This document shows, in pieces, positions 24,918 through 37,321 of a stretch of 64,000 bases of DNA. The notes beneath the pieces were generated by a model that did not search any database, was not told where the DNA came from, and was given only the letters and a program-made list of their open reading frames with translations. The position numbers and the translations under genes are program-made. Each line of letters starts with the position of its first letter. Position 1 is the stretch's first letter. Source of the stretch: Atrichornis clamosus (taxonomy: Eukaryota; Chordata; Aves; Passeriformes; Menuridae); NCBI GenBank assembly GCA_013400975.1, contig WBMZ01010153.1, forward strand, positions 135,386-199,385, in the 5' to 3' direction.

Positions 24918-27165
24918 AGCCAGGAGGTCATCACTGTTATTATGAGCCACAGGAATATAAAAATATAATGAAAAAAAATAATTACCTTTTTGTGTTTTGA
25001 AGAGTTAGAAGTAAAACTGTAGGTTGCCATGGATATGTTGTTCTGTTTACTAGAGTTATATCCTCTTAGCAGTTAAAGGCCAGGGTTGCAATTCAGCATG
25101 GTTCTAGCCAAAACAATTAAAGCACAGAGCCCAAAAAGCAAACCTCAGCATACTGCAAGATCAAGGATCAGGCTTATAATAAGTGGAAAAGCATTCCCTC
25201 AGGTTTATTTTCAGCAATGAGCATTTCTGAAGCAATAATTCTAAGGTAAAACACGCCTCCTTATAAATTTGTTTCCTAATTTTCTCCATTTAAATTATAT
25301 TTGGTTTGTAACTATATCTTTACAGTTTTGCAAAAGAAATAGATAATATACCACTAAACGTACATTTACTCTTTAAATTCTACCTTAGTTTCAAGTTTAT
25401 TTTCCTTATCAACTTTCACAATAATTTGTCTTTTGTTTATTCACTCTTAATATTTTTAATTAATAAAATTATATCATAGAGACTTATCCCTGTTCCAAAT
25501 CCTGCAAAAATCTGGAGTCAGATATCTTTTGGATGGAGCTCCAAAGATTAAGGCTGATATAAAAATATGTTTTTCTTGCATTTTTTCTTGTATTCTTTAA
25601 ATTAGTTTCTTCTTCCTCTGTCCTAACTGCTAAAAGAAGATAAATGGCCTTATACAACTTTATTCATTGTCATACATTATGTGCATGTCTCAATCACGTT
25701 CTTCTTTTGCCTTCCACATTGGCCTACATACTACCAAATAAAGAATAGGACTATACACAGAGACTTGCAAAACACACCTTCAATTTTCTGGACTTTGTAG
25801 CTTAAGACATGGTATAGGTGCAAGTAGGTACATTTAAAATGCAAACTCATATTTTAGGCAAGTTTAATTATATAACGTGATAATTAATTAATAATTAATC
25901 TGATACAGAGTTCTGAAACATACTTTCAAAATGTCTAAGAGAATAATTTAAAAAAAACCCTTAAAAAACCCAAGTCTGATTTTCATAGAATTCATGTGTG
26001 TAATTTTGCTCTCACACAGCAATATGATGTAGTTTTTTTGTCAGAATGGTTTTAAGTCTGCTTAACCTGAATGTCTTAAGCACTTGCCAATGATATAATA
26101 AACAGAGAGATGCATACCAAGAAAACTTCCAAGAATAAGCACAAATATAAAAATTGAGTACTATGACTCTAAGTATCTCAAATTTATCACTGTGTAGCAG
26201 CAAAATATTCATATTAAAACATGTTTTTACAAAAGTATTTTTCTCTGGATTTATGTAAGACCAAGGAAACAAGAATTAGTGATAGCACACAGCAATTGTA
26301 ACACTGTGTCTGGAACAGAGACCTGGAACTGGATACTTGAAAACTGAATATATTTACACAGAAAAATCAATGATATGATTCTCATTGATCCTACTATGCC
26401 TTGGATCAAATTATTTCCCTTTACTGAGAACCACAATCACGATAAAAAGCCCAACCAAATCCAAAGGTATATATTTGCATATTTGTGGGCACACATATAT
26501 ATTGTGTAAAAACTATTTGAAAGAGAACCAAGGGCATTGAGAAGCGCTTTAATATTTCTAGACCCTATATGTTCAGACACTCAAAGAGCTTTCAAATTAT
26601 ATTCAAAGGTGAATTTAATCCACAAATCCTGTTTACCATCAAAACTGTTGTGCAATATTACAGATAGTTCAGTGCAGTTTTTGAACCTCTACTTATATAT
26701 TAAGCAGACAAATGCTTATTGCCAACCTCATGTCCTTCCAAGAGAGGTTTGCAAAACAGATAAGCCTTCCAGCATAGCCTCATGATTTGCATATCCAGGG
26801 GTCCTCAGAAGAAAAATGGAAAGTAAGCCTCAGAAGGAGAATCCCTAGTATTATCCTTCCTTTTTTTCTTTTTTTTTTTAAATCTTACAGGTAGGACACT
26901 GAAGATCTCCAAAACCTATGTCTCCATGGCAGACAGGAGTGTAAACCTTATAAATGTTCCAAAGGTCAGAATCAGCACTAAGTATTCACTTGAACACTAA
27001 ATGGCATCTCAGAACCTAATAGGCTCAAGATCCTACAGACTTTGTCTACAGAGGCGATGTTTATTCCCGGCGAAATGTCAATAACTTCATTTGTGTAAAA
27101 GTGTGCTTCTAAAGAAAGAAACATTACTAAAATAAGTTTCAAGGTCTCAATTCGGTTTTAAGGAC
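24918..27165. other. Unassigned AT-rich DNA
   Basis: No gene or recognised repeat. The open frames at 26012-26436 (minus) and 26537-26785 (plus) have no identifiable domain. Confidence 0.5.
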
Positions 27166-27716
27166 TGTTGTGGTTCAAGCCTGGTCAACAACTAAGGACT
27201 ACGAAGCTGCTCTTTCACTGTGAAAAAGAATCGGAGAAAGGTAAAACCTGCATGCTGACATAAGAACAGTTTAACGAATTGAAATTAAGTAAAATAATAA
27301 TGACAATAATTATTGTAATGAGAAGAAAGAGAGAAATAAAACCCAAGAAAGACAAGTGATGCACATTGCAATTGCTCACCACCTGCAATGTTCAGTCTGT
27401 CCCAGAGCAGTGATTAACGTCTTCTGGCCACCTCCCCTGGTTTTCATATTGAGCATCACATTCTATGGTATGGAATATCCCTTTGGACACTTTGGGTCAG
27501 CTATCCTGGCTGTACTCCCTCTCAGCTTCTTCTGCATCTACTCACAGGCAGAGCATGAGACAGTGAGAAGTCCTTGGTTTAGAGTAAGAACCACTTAGCA
27601 ACAACTAAAACATTAATATGTTATCAACATTATTCTCATACTAAATCCCCAAATTACAGCACTATACTACCTAATAAGAAGAATATTAACTCAATCCCAG
27701 CCAAATTCAGGGCACA
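27166..27716 (-). mobile_element. Solo LTR of an avian endogenous retrovirus
   Basis: The element is bounded by TG at 27166 (TGTTGTGGTTCAA) and CA at 27716 (CCAAATTCAGGGCACA). It contains the block TGGTATGGAATATCCCTTTG near 27468, which I know from a widespread bird LTR family transcribed from the opposite strand. On the minus strand the U3 end is on the right. The TATA-like site corresponds to GTTTTCATATTGAG near 27440 and is degraded. No flanking retroviral gag, pol or env sequence is visible, so this is a solo LTR left by recombination. A clean target-site duplication is not visible (AGGAC on the left, AGATT on the right). The family is probably ERVL-type, but that is inference. The frame at 27356-27598 is not a gene. 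Confidence 0.85.
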
Positions 27717-28882
27717 AGATTATGAGGAGTTCATTCCGTTGGAGGGGATACGGAAGAGTATGTCAATCACTTAGAAATTAATGGACAAGAAATGACGTTT
27801 TCTTTGTTAAAAAAGCCCAACAAAACAAAGCACACACCACCAAGACCTGTTTGTTTCTACGAAGACAGATGCAATTCCAAGCAAAGGTTTGAATTAGACT
27901 GAAGATGAGGTTTATTTTTGTTCAGAAGGCATCCATCTTAGTGCACGTCCAAACACAGTGATCACTTTCTCAGTCTGTATTTTCAATGTGGATTAGGATA
28001 AAACTATGGAAATTCTTGAATATGGGATGACCTAATAAATCTGTATATAAACTGACATTCCAAAACATATTGTTCAGAATTTAACAGAAATATAGCTAAT
28101 ATCTCAAAACAAGAAAAAAATGAGAAGGGCAGAGTAATTTGAAACCATCTAAAACATTGAGATTATTTTAATTTTAAATAGTTATAAAGTTTGGATTAGT
28201 ATTTATGACGTGTTTGTGCAGTACATTGCCAGGAAAGACTGTCCTGTAAACAAGCCAGGTTGATTTGGGACTATTAATCTGTATTAATGAAAAAGTGTTT
28301 GGGCCAGTTTGATAAGTGTCCTTTAGTAGCAGATCTCAATTCTCCAGCCAGTATATGAGGTAATTCAAAAATTGTAAGGCACATCATAATGTGACAGCAT
28401 ATTAACCTGAACCCTGAAGTAGAAGTGTTTTAGCCTCTTACAAATGAATCTTTCAGAAAATTTCAAAAATTGAGGCTGTGCTATTAGAAACAAAAAATAA
28501 ATAGAAAAATAAATAACAAATAAATGAAACAGAAAAAAAATCAAACCAAACAGTCTCTGTAATGTAGAGAGAAAACTTGAAGCGTTTTGGTGAGAGATTA
28601 AATGAAAGCTCTTAAGCTCTGCTTATCTGGTCCTTACAGGTAGGGCCCTTTTTTCTAGTCTGGTTTTCTGGTTCAGCTTACATTAGCATCCAGCATTTCT
28701 TAATTCTACAATCTAAATCTCTAGAAAAGCTCCTGCTTTCCAGAAGAGTATATGAAAATTGAAAATTGTTTTCTAGCTTTTTGTAAGAACTTGCAGTATT
28801 CTTAAAGCCACAGTCTTTGTACACCTGATTAATCACGTCAAGTTTCCAAAAAAAAAAAAAAGCCTCTCTTACAAAATTCTCG
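27717..28882. other. Unassigned AT-rich DNA with an A-rich patch
   Basis: No gene recognised. An A-rich low-complexity stretch with AAATA units lies at about 28489-28552, and 14 A lie near 28848-28860 just before the pentamer array. Confidence 0.6.
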
Positions 28883-29066
28883 CCTCTCCTCTCCTCTCCT
28901 CTCCTCTCCCCTCCCCCTCGCCTCTNNNNNNNNNNNNNNNNNNNNNNNNNNNNNNNNNNNNNNNNNNNNNNNNNNNNNNNNNNNNNNNNNNNNNNNNNNN
29001 ATCTCCTCTCCTCTCCTCTCCTCTCCTCTCCTCTCCTCTCCTCTCCTCTCCTCTCCTCTCCTCTCC
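28883..29066. repeat. (CTCTC)n pentanucleotide array with a 75-N assembly gap
   Basis: Tandem CTCTC/TCTCC units run from 28883, become irregular (CCCTCCCCCTCG) before the gap, and resume at 29001 for about 13 perfect units. Positions 28926-29000 are N, so the true array length is unknown. The complementary strand is GGAGA repeats. Arg/Glu/Gly-rich open frames crossing the gap are artefacts. Confidence 0.95.
28926..29000. other. Assembly gap (75 N)
   Basis: A run of undetermined bases inside the pentamer repeat. Its size may be a placeholder rather than a measured length. Confidence 0.95.
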
Positions 29067-29966
29067 ATTTCTCTATTCTGGTAGCTCCTGGACATAAAGA
29101 GTCTTGATGCATACTAAGGTCAGCACTGTTCCTCATAAACATCCCTCCTCATATGCCCATTTCTGTAACATCAAACTGTTGAAATATGGTTTCTCACAGT
29201 GAAAATTATTTCACGATCAAAGCATATGAAGCACTGGTTTTTAACTCTCTTATAAAGATTAAGTTATATGTTTCACCTGCAAAGACAGTGGAAAGGATTT
29301 GAAATATTAATTTGATGAGTTATTATATTTCAAAAGCAATGTTTTCACTCACAGATTTGAATTTTACACGTGGTTCACATTTTATTTAGGGAACGGGGAT
29401 AAAATTAAAAAGGCAAAATAAAATGCTGTGGAAGAGTGTTCTTAAGGTCTACGTTTCATGAAACAAATTCCCTTATTTTTTACATTGCTCTTAACAGGTT
29501 GTTGCTAAGATTTGCATCTTCTCTCTCAGCTGACCTCTTTCAAGATACTCTGGCATTTGCTGCATTTCTGGAAGAATAGCTTTGTGAAATCATAAGTCTG
29601 TGTGATCAGACAAAGCTTTCCAGCCATGCAGTTTTACTGCTCTGATCCACACCTACTGACATGCCAACTTACCTTGATATGATTCCTGTATGGGAATTTA
29701 ATCAGTCAGAAAGATGCAGAAAGGACTTAGAAGCTGAATTATACTTAACAGTCAGTCAAAAGGAAGAATTACAGAGCATGCTAACATTTTTTGTTCTGTA
29801 TTAAAGTAACTAAATGAGTTGAGGAATTGCTCTCAAGGCACCTAGAAACATTTCTTAAGGCAGTCTTCACAATATCTTGCTAATTTTGTTTACTATCAGA
29901 GAAAAATACAAAATGCATTTTGTTTTTAATTAATGACAGCTCTTCCCCTTAATAAAAAAAAAGAAA
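29067..29966. other. Unassigned AT-rich DNA
   Basis: No gene or repeat family recognised. Confidence 0.5.
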
Positions 29967-30730
29967 GAACAAAAACCACCTGTACAACGTCTCTTGAATT
30001 TTACAAAGCAGAGAAGCAAGATTAAATCTGTACAGCAGATCTAAAGAAAAAGGAATAAATAACCTGGGGTAAGACCTCTGGAGACCAATTTAAATGGAAA
30101 CTGAAAAGCAAAGGGTTCAATTGGCCTCCTATACATAAACATATCTTTGGATTTATTATAATTACTTTTAAAGCCAGAGAGGATCCCAAACTGATTTATG
30201 AACAGTGTAATAGCTGGGATTGAAATATCAGGATGGGTTATAAAAGGAAGAATATCATCCACATACAGTATTCATTTATGTTCCTGTTTGTGTGCATCAG
30301 TAATGATACAGTAAGTTTATGACATTTCTAAAAGCCTCAGGAAGTGTTTTGAAAGCTAATGTGGAGAAAGGAGGAAAAGATGGACAACGAAGCATAAGTA
30401 CTAAACTCAAGAAAAAAAAAGATTCAAAAAGACTGTGGATATTTTATTTGATTTTATTTTTTCCTGAGGAATATTGAAGTTCATATCCAAATCTCCAAAC
30501 AGATGTCTGTGCCGTTCAGTTTCACCAACACCCAGAAAGTGTAGCCTTTTTATTCACATCAAATACTATCATTGCATCTAGGAAGACTGCAAGGGCATTA
30601 TTCTTAACCTTGTCTGACCAATGCATTAGATTACTCTCATAAAAATCTCAGAAATACTGGACCTTTATGTAACAGCCTGCTTAAAAGCTGTTTCTATCTT
30701 AAGGCAAGCTGAGTTTGAATAATCCTGTTT
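29967..30730 (-). mobile_element. L1/Tx1-like LINE reverse transcriptase remnant
   Basis: Reading the minus strand from high to low coordinates, pieces of an L1-superfamily RT appear in the correct order but in shifting frames. Motif A is FLDAMIVFDV (about 30561-30590). A CPSFPPFSTLAF segment (about 30355-30400) corresponds to the GCPLSPLLFNLAL region. Motif C is LYVDDILPFIT with YVDD at 30254-30265, followed by SIPAI..FINQFGILSGFK..YNKS. An FPFK block then precedes LYRFNL..LLCKIQETLYRW (about 29975-30035). The spacing and the FG..SG.K..Y.KS block are hallmarks of L1/Tx1 elements rather than CR1. Several frameshifts, stops and a deletion after motif A show it is long dead. The 73-codon open frame at 30041-30262 is its best-preserved piece. 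Confidence 0.8.
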
Positions 30731-33700
30731 ACAACGCATTTCCAATTGCCTATTTTTATTTCAAGTATAGTAAAAATGTGATTTATTTTCTTTTTCCTTT
30801 TTTTTTTTGTTACATTGTAAAACACAATGACCCTTGTAAAAATGCATTAGAGGTGCTTCTAAAAGAACTCACTCATCTGCATGTACCCTGAGTCTTGATT
30901 AATATTCTAGGAAATCTAATTCCTCATTACAAGGTTGCATTTTATTTTTAAAATTTCTGGGGGAAAAAAAAAGCATCACAATTACTTCAAACTCATTTTT
31001 ATTTTCTTTTTTGCCCCTGTTCATTTAACTGCTTCTTTTTAATTTTCATATCTCCACTATAAGAGTATCCATGTCTGGCAGTATTGGTCTTAATCTTGGG
31101 CAGATGGAGGGAAAAAGAGAGAATGATAAAGAGGAACATGTGTGAGCATGTGTGTGAGAGAAAGGCCACTGCAAAATTTCAAATCGGTATGGGCTATTCA
31201 AATCGATTTTCAGCACCTGCAGCTACCAGTGAAGTAAATGGGAGTTCTGGGAGTTGGTAGGAAAAAAAAATCCTTTAAAAACTGGAAACCCACTAAAACA
31301 CGAGTCCTAACATGTTTCATATTAAATGAAAATCTTCATAATTACTCACAGAGATATTCTAATGTTTCATTAAAATAACTGCTTATGTAAGAATCTGTGG
31401 TCTCTACTTTAGCCCTGTGGACTCTAGCCCTTTATTTTTCTTCATATTTGAAGAAAGGATACAGAATATATTTTCTGAGACAAAAATAAAGCAGGTTAAA
31501 GAGCAATAATAATCCATCTTTAAAGTAGAGACGGCTGAGCTTCAGCAGCTAGTTTTCTGGTATAAAAATATTTTTAAAAAATCTTCATTCTCATTTTTCC
31601 TCATATATATTTTTTCACCTGCAGATAACACAAATGCTATTCTGGAAGAAGCAATTAAGTGAATTAGAGGTTCTGTGATGCTAGTTGATCTAATTTAAAT
31701 CCACTAAATACAGAAGTTCTGAAATTGTCTAAACCATGAAATTATGAAACCATTGCCTCTCTATTGCTCACAGAAAGAGTGATAAAGTCTCACTGAATTT
31801 GTCTTTCCATACAATGGGCTACTAAAGACAACTTTGCAATAGCAGATTTCAGTTATTTATAGTAAATATTTAAGTTCTGCATTTTTATATGATTATATGG
31901 TGACAATTTAAGGGACGGATGCCCTTTCTTATTTTTGATGTATAAAAAGCTGTCCAATTTGAAATATGTATTTAGAGGTCATTACCTATTTCTATCAAAT
32001 CATGAAGGCCTTCACAGGATTCCAAAAATTCCTGTTCAGTGTCTGCTTTGGGAAGATTAACTGGTTTTTATCTACCTGGGAAGATAGAGTTTTATTATCT
32101 ATTAAATAAGTAGAAATTCTAAAAGTTTTCTTGGGCTTTCACATATCAGAGAAAGGTATGCCCTTCTCTCTTCATTGACATGAGTGGTCACTCTTGCTCC
32201 TTTCTCCCTGATTCTTAGAAATATGCATCTAGCAAGACAGTTCGCCCTTAGGACTTCCCTTGAAAAAAGGAGGTCCAAATAGCAAGTTCTTTATGTCGCC
32301 CATTTGCAAATCCAAGTGATAATCGTATGTTGTGACTCCCTTCCCTGGAATATACTTCATGATCTGTACAACATGTTGTACCCCTGTATGGAGTGGAGTT
32401 TGTCCAGTTTCTCCCCTGTGCTGATTCCCAATCTTAAATCCTAAAAATAAGAGGAATTATAATTTACTAGGTTTATTGCTCCAGAATTTATTACCATACT
32501 TTAGCTGTGGAAAAAGGCAGAACCCAATTATAACATAGTAAAGGGTAAAAAATGAAGGTATGGCCACTTAAAAACTTGCACAATTTCAGCCTAAAATGGT
32601 GTGGTACAGGCACTGAATACTTTTCTCTGTGTGGACTGATATTCTTATTTAAAGGAAAGAAAAAGCATTTATAATACCCTGACCAGGGACATTGGCATTT
32701 TGTAACACCCACTCACACTGCAAGGATTGCCTCTGGATAAAAGTACAGTGTGTGCATTTTGGTTAACATGTTCTCATCCTTTCCTATAACAAACATGCAA
32801 ATGAACTCTCAAAATACGTTTTTATTTTTTACTATATGATGTTCATTAAAAGATAGCTTGTCACTATTGCAGCCTGTAGTTGATAGAAGGGAGAATGAAG
32901 AGGGAGTGCAAGTTTTACTGAGCAATAAGAGAGTAAAGATGGAAGTACTTGTCCCTCACACTGTATGATTTGAATATAATCATATATTTACTTTCACATT
33001 GGGAAAACAGACTTTGTTACAATACTGAATTTAGGAGATAGGAAAGGGCAACTAACAGGGCAGTCTGAAATTTCTGTATCTTTTATATAGCTGAGTGTAT
33101 AAAATTCCAGTTGGAAAATTATAACGAAAGAGCGTTTGTCTCCAGCCTTTCTATAGGAGTACAGACCTAGGCATGCAATAAGCAGTGACATTTCTCTTCA
33201 TTATGTAACCACTTTTAAAAATGCTTCTGAACTTGAGTGAAATGAACATTTACTGAACTATCTACCTGTATGCAGGTAGAACAATTTTGAACTTATTCCA
33301 AGAACAGCAGTTTGTTTAGTAAAACTGAATTATCTGCTATTGATAACTATACTCCATCTCCTACTTTATCATATTTATCATCACATGCATTTCCAGAGTG
33401 CTCATGACCACATAGTCTGTTCATTCTCCTTTCTTTACCATCTTGGGATATGAGCAAGGATGATCTCATGCTGAAATGATGAATAGATTGAAAATCCTTA
33501 CAGATTTCCAGAAATAATGAATAACAAATATTTTGCTTGACTTTAGAAGTTTGAAAGCATAAAATTAAGAGCTAATTATTTGTTTTCCCTCCTGTAGCTA
33601 CTTGGTCTGGATAACCTGTTGACCTATAATCAGCATTCAAAACTTCAACATGTTCTCCTTGCCTTTTTATAATTTTGTCCTTCCTATTTCATTTTGCAGT

Positions 33701-36303
33701 CTGCATTGGCATGGTCAGTCCATATAAGTTGTCTTGTTGCTCCGTATTAGATCCCAGCAGGTGTGTAGGAAAGTAGGAAAGATAAAGACTGTAAGATATA
33801 AGATTATCCCAAACAGTAATTAAGCATAGAATTAAAAAAGTGGTTTTGTTTTTTTTTTGGTGGGGGGCTTATTTAAAGATTTCTGTACATAATTCAGCTT
33901 AAATATAACCATAAAATTATACAAATAGTGGGAAGCAATGTTGTGGATTATGCTGTTTCATTTAGATTGAAACAGAATTAATAAATTCAATCTATTCTAG
34001 ATTTCTAGTTTTTTGCACATTCCATTATCTTTGACCTTGCAAAAACACTGTCTTTTGTTTACCTTAAAACATGATGCTAATTCAGTTGATTTGCTCATGA
34101 TTTTCAGATTGCCAAATGTATAAATATATGAAGAATTAGAGATTTAATTTATTTTTCTGGAAACCAATTAAGTTGTAGATAAAATAACTAACCAAAATAA
34201 CCCCCTTTACAATGCATGAAAAACTATTTTCAAATATAATTTGAATTGGTCTTCAGTAAAAAATCCATTTAGAAGCAGTCTATACCAATGAGACTCTGTT
34301 TCGTGTTGTAATATAAAGGGGTTTTTTTCCACTACTTATGAAAATTTCTCCAGTTTTCTAACAAAAAAATTCACATATGTATATATATGCATCCCAGCAT
34401 TCTTCTCCTTATTGTTTAATAAAATGTATCTATCCCATAAAAAAAAAGAGCAATTATCCCATTCTGATTATATGGTTTCTGGACCATCCAAGTTTAGATA
34501 AATTATACTTCACATACAGACAAGAATGCCTCATTTTGATTTGGAGACAGTGTAAATATTTTCCTAACCTTCCAAACTAGCGTGCAATGTGATGACATGC
34601 ATGGCAATATTTCTATACTCTGAAGTCTGCAAAGCACGTCAGTGCTATTCTCCTTACATGGTAGCCCTTAAAGTATTCTTGGGCAAATATTAAATAATAT
34701 TTAAAAGAACATATATAATGACTGTTCCTTATCGCATTCCTACTTTAGTGCATAAGCTTCAAACTCCATTAGCCTTTTCTTTTTCCTTAGTTGACTCTCA
34801 GAAGACAGAAAATTAACACTAAATATAGTTCATTTAATAAATCAGGGATTGTGTGCAGTGGCTTTAATCCATAAAGTATTTTTTGGCTATGTGTAATTTT
34901 GGAAGAATTTTAGTGTACTTACTGTAATATCCTTTACTGTGGAGGAACTGCATTGCAGTTAATGACTATTCTTTTGAATGTTATTTATGCATATGTACCA
35001 TAAGTAACACAGTAAAGACAGGAATGTTTTCCTGGAAAAGATAGATAAAATGGACAAGATATTAAACATGAAAAACCAGGAGTACTTCTAAAATATACCT
35101 GGCAAAATCAAAGGAAATAAAAAGAAGAAAAAAGCTATAATAGCGTTAGAAAGAGTTTCCTATATGTTATTATTGCCCACTTCAAATTTGCTTCATATGA
35201 GTTACACTCAGGGAAGCAGTTTACGAAAAGGGGAAAAAAAAAAAAAAGAAACAACTCAAACTCTATTGAATTATCTGTTAAAAATCTCTTCAAGATTACA
35301 TAGATGTGTAAAGATTTTCTCAAAGACAAAAACTAAGTGCCCCACTAACAGAAGCTCCCTAAATTGTATCAAAACTCAGTTTATATTCCCACAGATGTCT
35401 AACAAGCTGTGTATATGGTCTTGGATTATAGACTGGGAAAAATCAATAGCTTGCTGTCTCAAAGGCACCAATATAGATTATGAATCACAGCCAGGAAGTT
35501 GTCAGTGATCTCAGCTGCCAACAGTGCTTCAGTAAAGATATTTGCTAGCTCATATTCTTTTAATGTGCACCTTTCATATATGAAACAGAACAGGTCACTT
35601 TTTGATGAAAAAAATTGAAAAAAGAAAAAAAATGGGAATTTTAGGCAAAGCTGTAGTATATCACAATATAATAAGTATCCAGTCTTATCTAAATAATGAC
35701 ATTTTACCTAAAAGTTGAGGGGTTTTTTTTTTCTGGGTTTGCTTTGTTTTTTTTTTTTCCCAGAAGAAAGATACCTCCCTCAACATTTTTCTCTGTTTAG
35801 CACATAAATTATTTCTATCATCTGAAACTAGTTCATACAGTTGAAAGTAACAAAAGAACAAGGAGGAATGAACTGAAGTTTTTCCATCATATTTACCTAT
35901 ATCAGGGTTTTCATCTATTATTCTTTGACAGTCATATTTTTATGTAGGAATATATAAGATCACCTCAAGGAATACAGACTTTTTTATGTGAGGTAGTCTC
36001 TTGCCTTGCAGCTGCACAAATTGTCCATGAATTGTCACTGCTTTTCAAAGTACTATATTTAGTAAAATTATAGAGCCATTAAATAGAGAGGATTTTGCCC
36101 CACTCCATTGTTTCCAGATACATTTCAATTAAGTAATAGGTACAGAAGGAATAACATCCTTCTTGTACTAAAAGCATATTTTGAGGTATTCCTAATACAC
36201 AGTTAGGCATCTAACCTACACGCACAACCTGTTCTCCACTGGCTATGTAGAGAATGACGTCTAAATGTTCTAAGCCTTCAGTAGAATAAAGTAATTATTT
36301 CTG
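30731..36303. other. Unassigned AT-rich DNA
   Basis: No gene or recognised repeat family in about 5.6 kb. It holds a 14-A run at 35234-35247, T-rich runs near 35720-35760 and an 8-bp hairpin at 33261-33280. Open frames are short and unremarkable. Confidence 0.5.
33261..33280. repeat. Small hairpin, 8-bp stem, 4-nt loop
   Basis: TCTACCTG pairs with CAGGTAGA around TATG. Each arm carries an E-box-like CAGGTA/TACCTG core. Probably incidental. Confidence 0.7.
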
Positions 36304-36436
36304 TGACAAAAAAAAAAGAAAACAACACCAAAACCAAAACAAAAAAACCAACCCACACCAAACAAACAAACAAACAAACTGAAACAAAACCACAAAAAAC
36401 CCAACCAACCAAAAAAAAGACCAACCCAAAACCCAT
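36304..36436. repeat. A/C-rich low-complexity block with (CAAA)n
   Basis: About 130 nt composed almost only of A and C on the plus strand, including five perfect CAAA units around 36358-36379 and several CC/CCC clusters at 36400-36434. The minus strand is G/T-rich. The Trp/Phe/Gly-rich minus-strand open frame at 36270-36455 is a composition artefact. Confidence 0.9.
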
Positions 36437-36986
36437 CTCTCCAGCACATGACCATTTGTTGCTACACTAGAGTGTATTTTGAGTGAAGGCTCTGGGGTTT
36501 GTCAAGATATGACAGCTGTAAGAACTTGAATATACCAATAAATCAACACTTGGAGGATACACCAAATTAAGAGAAATCAGCTGCAGCATTTTAAGTTGCA
36601 TGGGGAACAGTATCCAACCCAGAACAAGTGATCATATTCAGAAAATAAAATTTTCCATAGGCTTCCTTCTTTGGAAATGGTACAGATCCAGAGGGAGCAC
36701 ATAGGAAAGCAGGTACTACCTGTGCTATCCATATTTCTTCTAGATTTTCTTTCTTATGGATACTACATTACATCTGAACCTCTTCTGTTGAGAGTTAGAG
36801 ATCACAAGGCTTTAGGAAAAACACAAGGAATAACATGTAAGTCCAGGGGTACTACCTTTTTCTCTGATACATTTGCTGATCACAAATTGAATATTTTTGT
36901 AACAGTATTAAAGGCATGGGGACTTCTTTGTGGTTGATAGTTATGTGTTATAAAATGACATCTAATAGGAGTATTTTTATAGGAGT
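36437..36986. other. Unassigned DNA
   Basis: No gene recognised. A plus-strand frame at 36671-36937 (88 codons) shows no domain. Confidence 0.5.
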
Positions 36987-37321
36987 ACTTAAAGGAGTCT
37001 TACAGAAACGCTGGAAAGGAACTTTTTACGATTGGGTGTTATGATAGGACAAAGGCAATGGCCTTAAACTGAAGAAAGGTAGGTTTAGATTAGACATTAG
37101 GAATAACTTCTTTACTGTGAGGGTGGCAAGACCTCGGAACAGGTTGCCCAGAGAAGATGTGGATGCTGCATCCCTCTAAGTGTTCAAGATCAGGCTGGAT
37201 GGGCCTTTGAACAACCTGGTTTAGTGGAGGGTGTTGCTGCCCACGACAGAGGAGTTAGAACTATGAAGATTTTAAGGTCCCTTTCAAACCAAACCATTTT
37301 ATGTTTTCTATGGTTCTATGA
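36987..37321 (+). mobile_element. CR1 LINE 3' end
   Basis: Starts within the last part of the RT coding region (ATTAGGAATAACTTCTTTAC, then GGAACAGGTTGCCCAGAGAA) and continues through the 3' UTR (GGTCCCTTTCAAACCAAACC) to a terminal TTCTATGGTTCTATG repeat without a poly(A) tail. This is the standard severely 5'-truncated CR1 insertion. Divergence is moderate and the 3' tail is still recognisable, so it is younger than the 47.7-48.8 kb fragments. Confidence 0.95.

Noticed and set aside
28678..29142. 154-codon Arg/Glu/Gly-rich minus-strand frame
   Set aside because: It is produced by the CTCTC pentamer array and runs through 75 undetermined bases. It is not a protein.
36270..36455. Trp/Phe/Gly-rich minus-strand frame that looks membrane-like
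   Set aside because: It is a translation of the G/T strand of the A/C low-complexity block.
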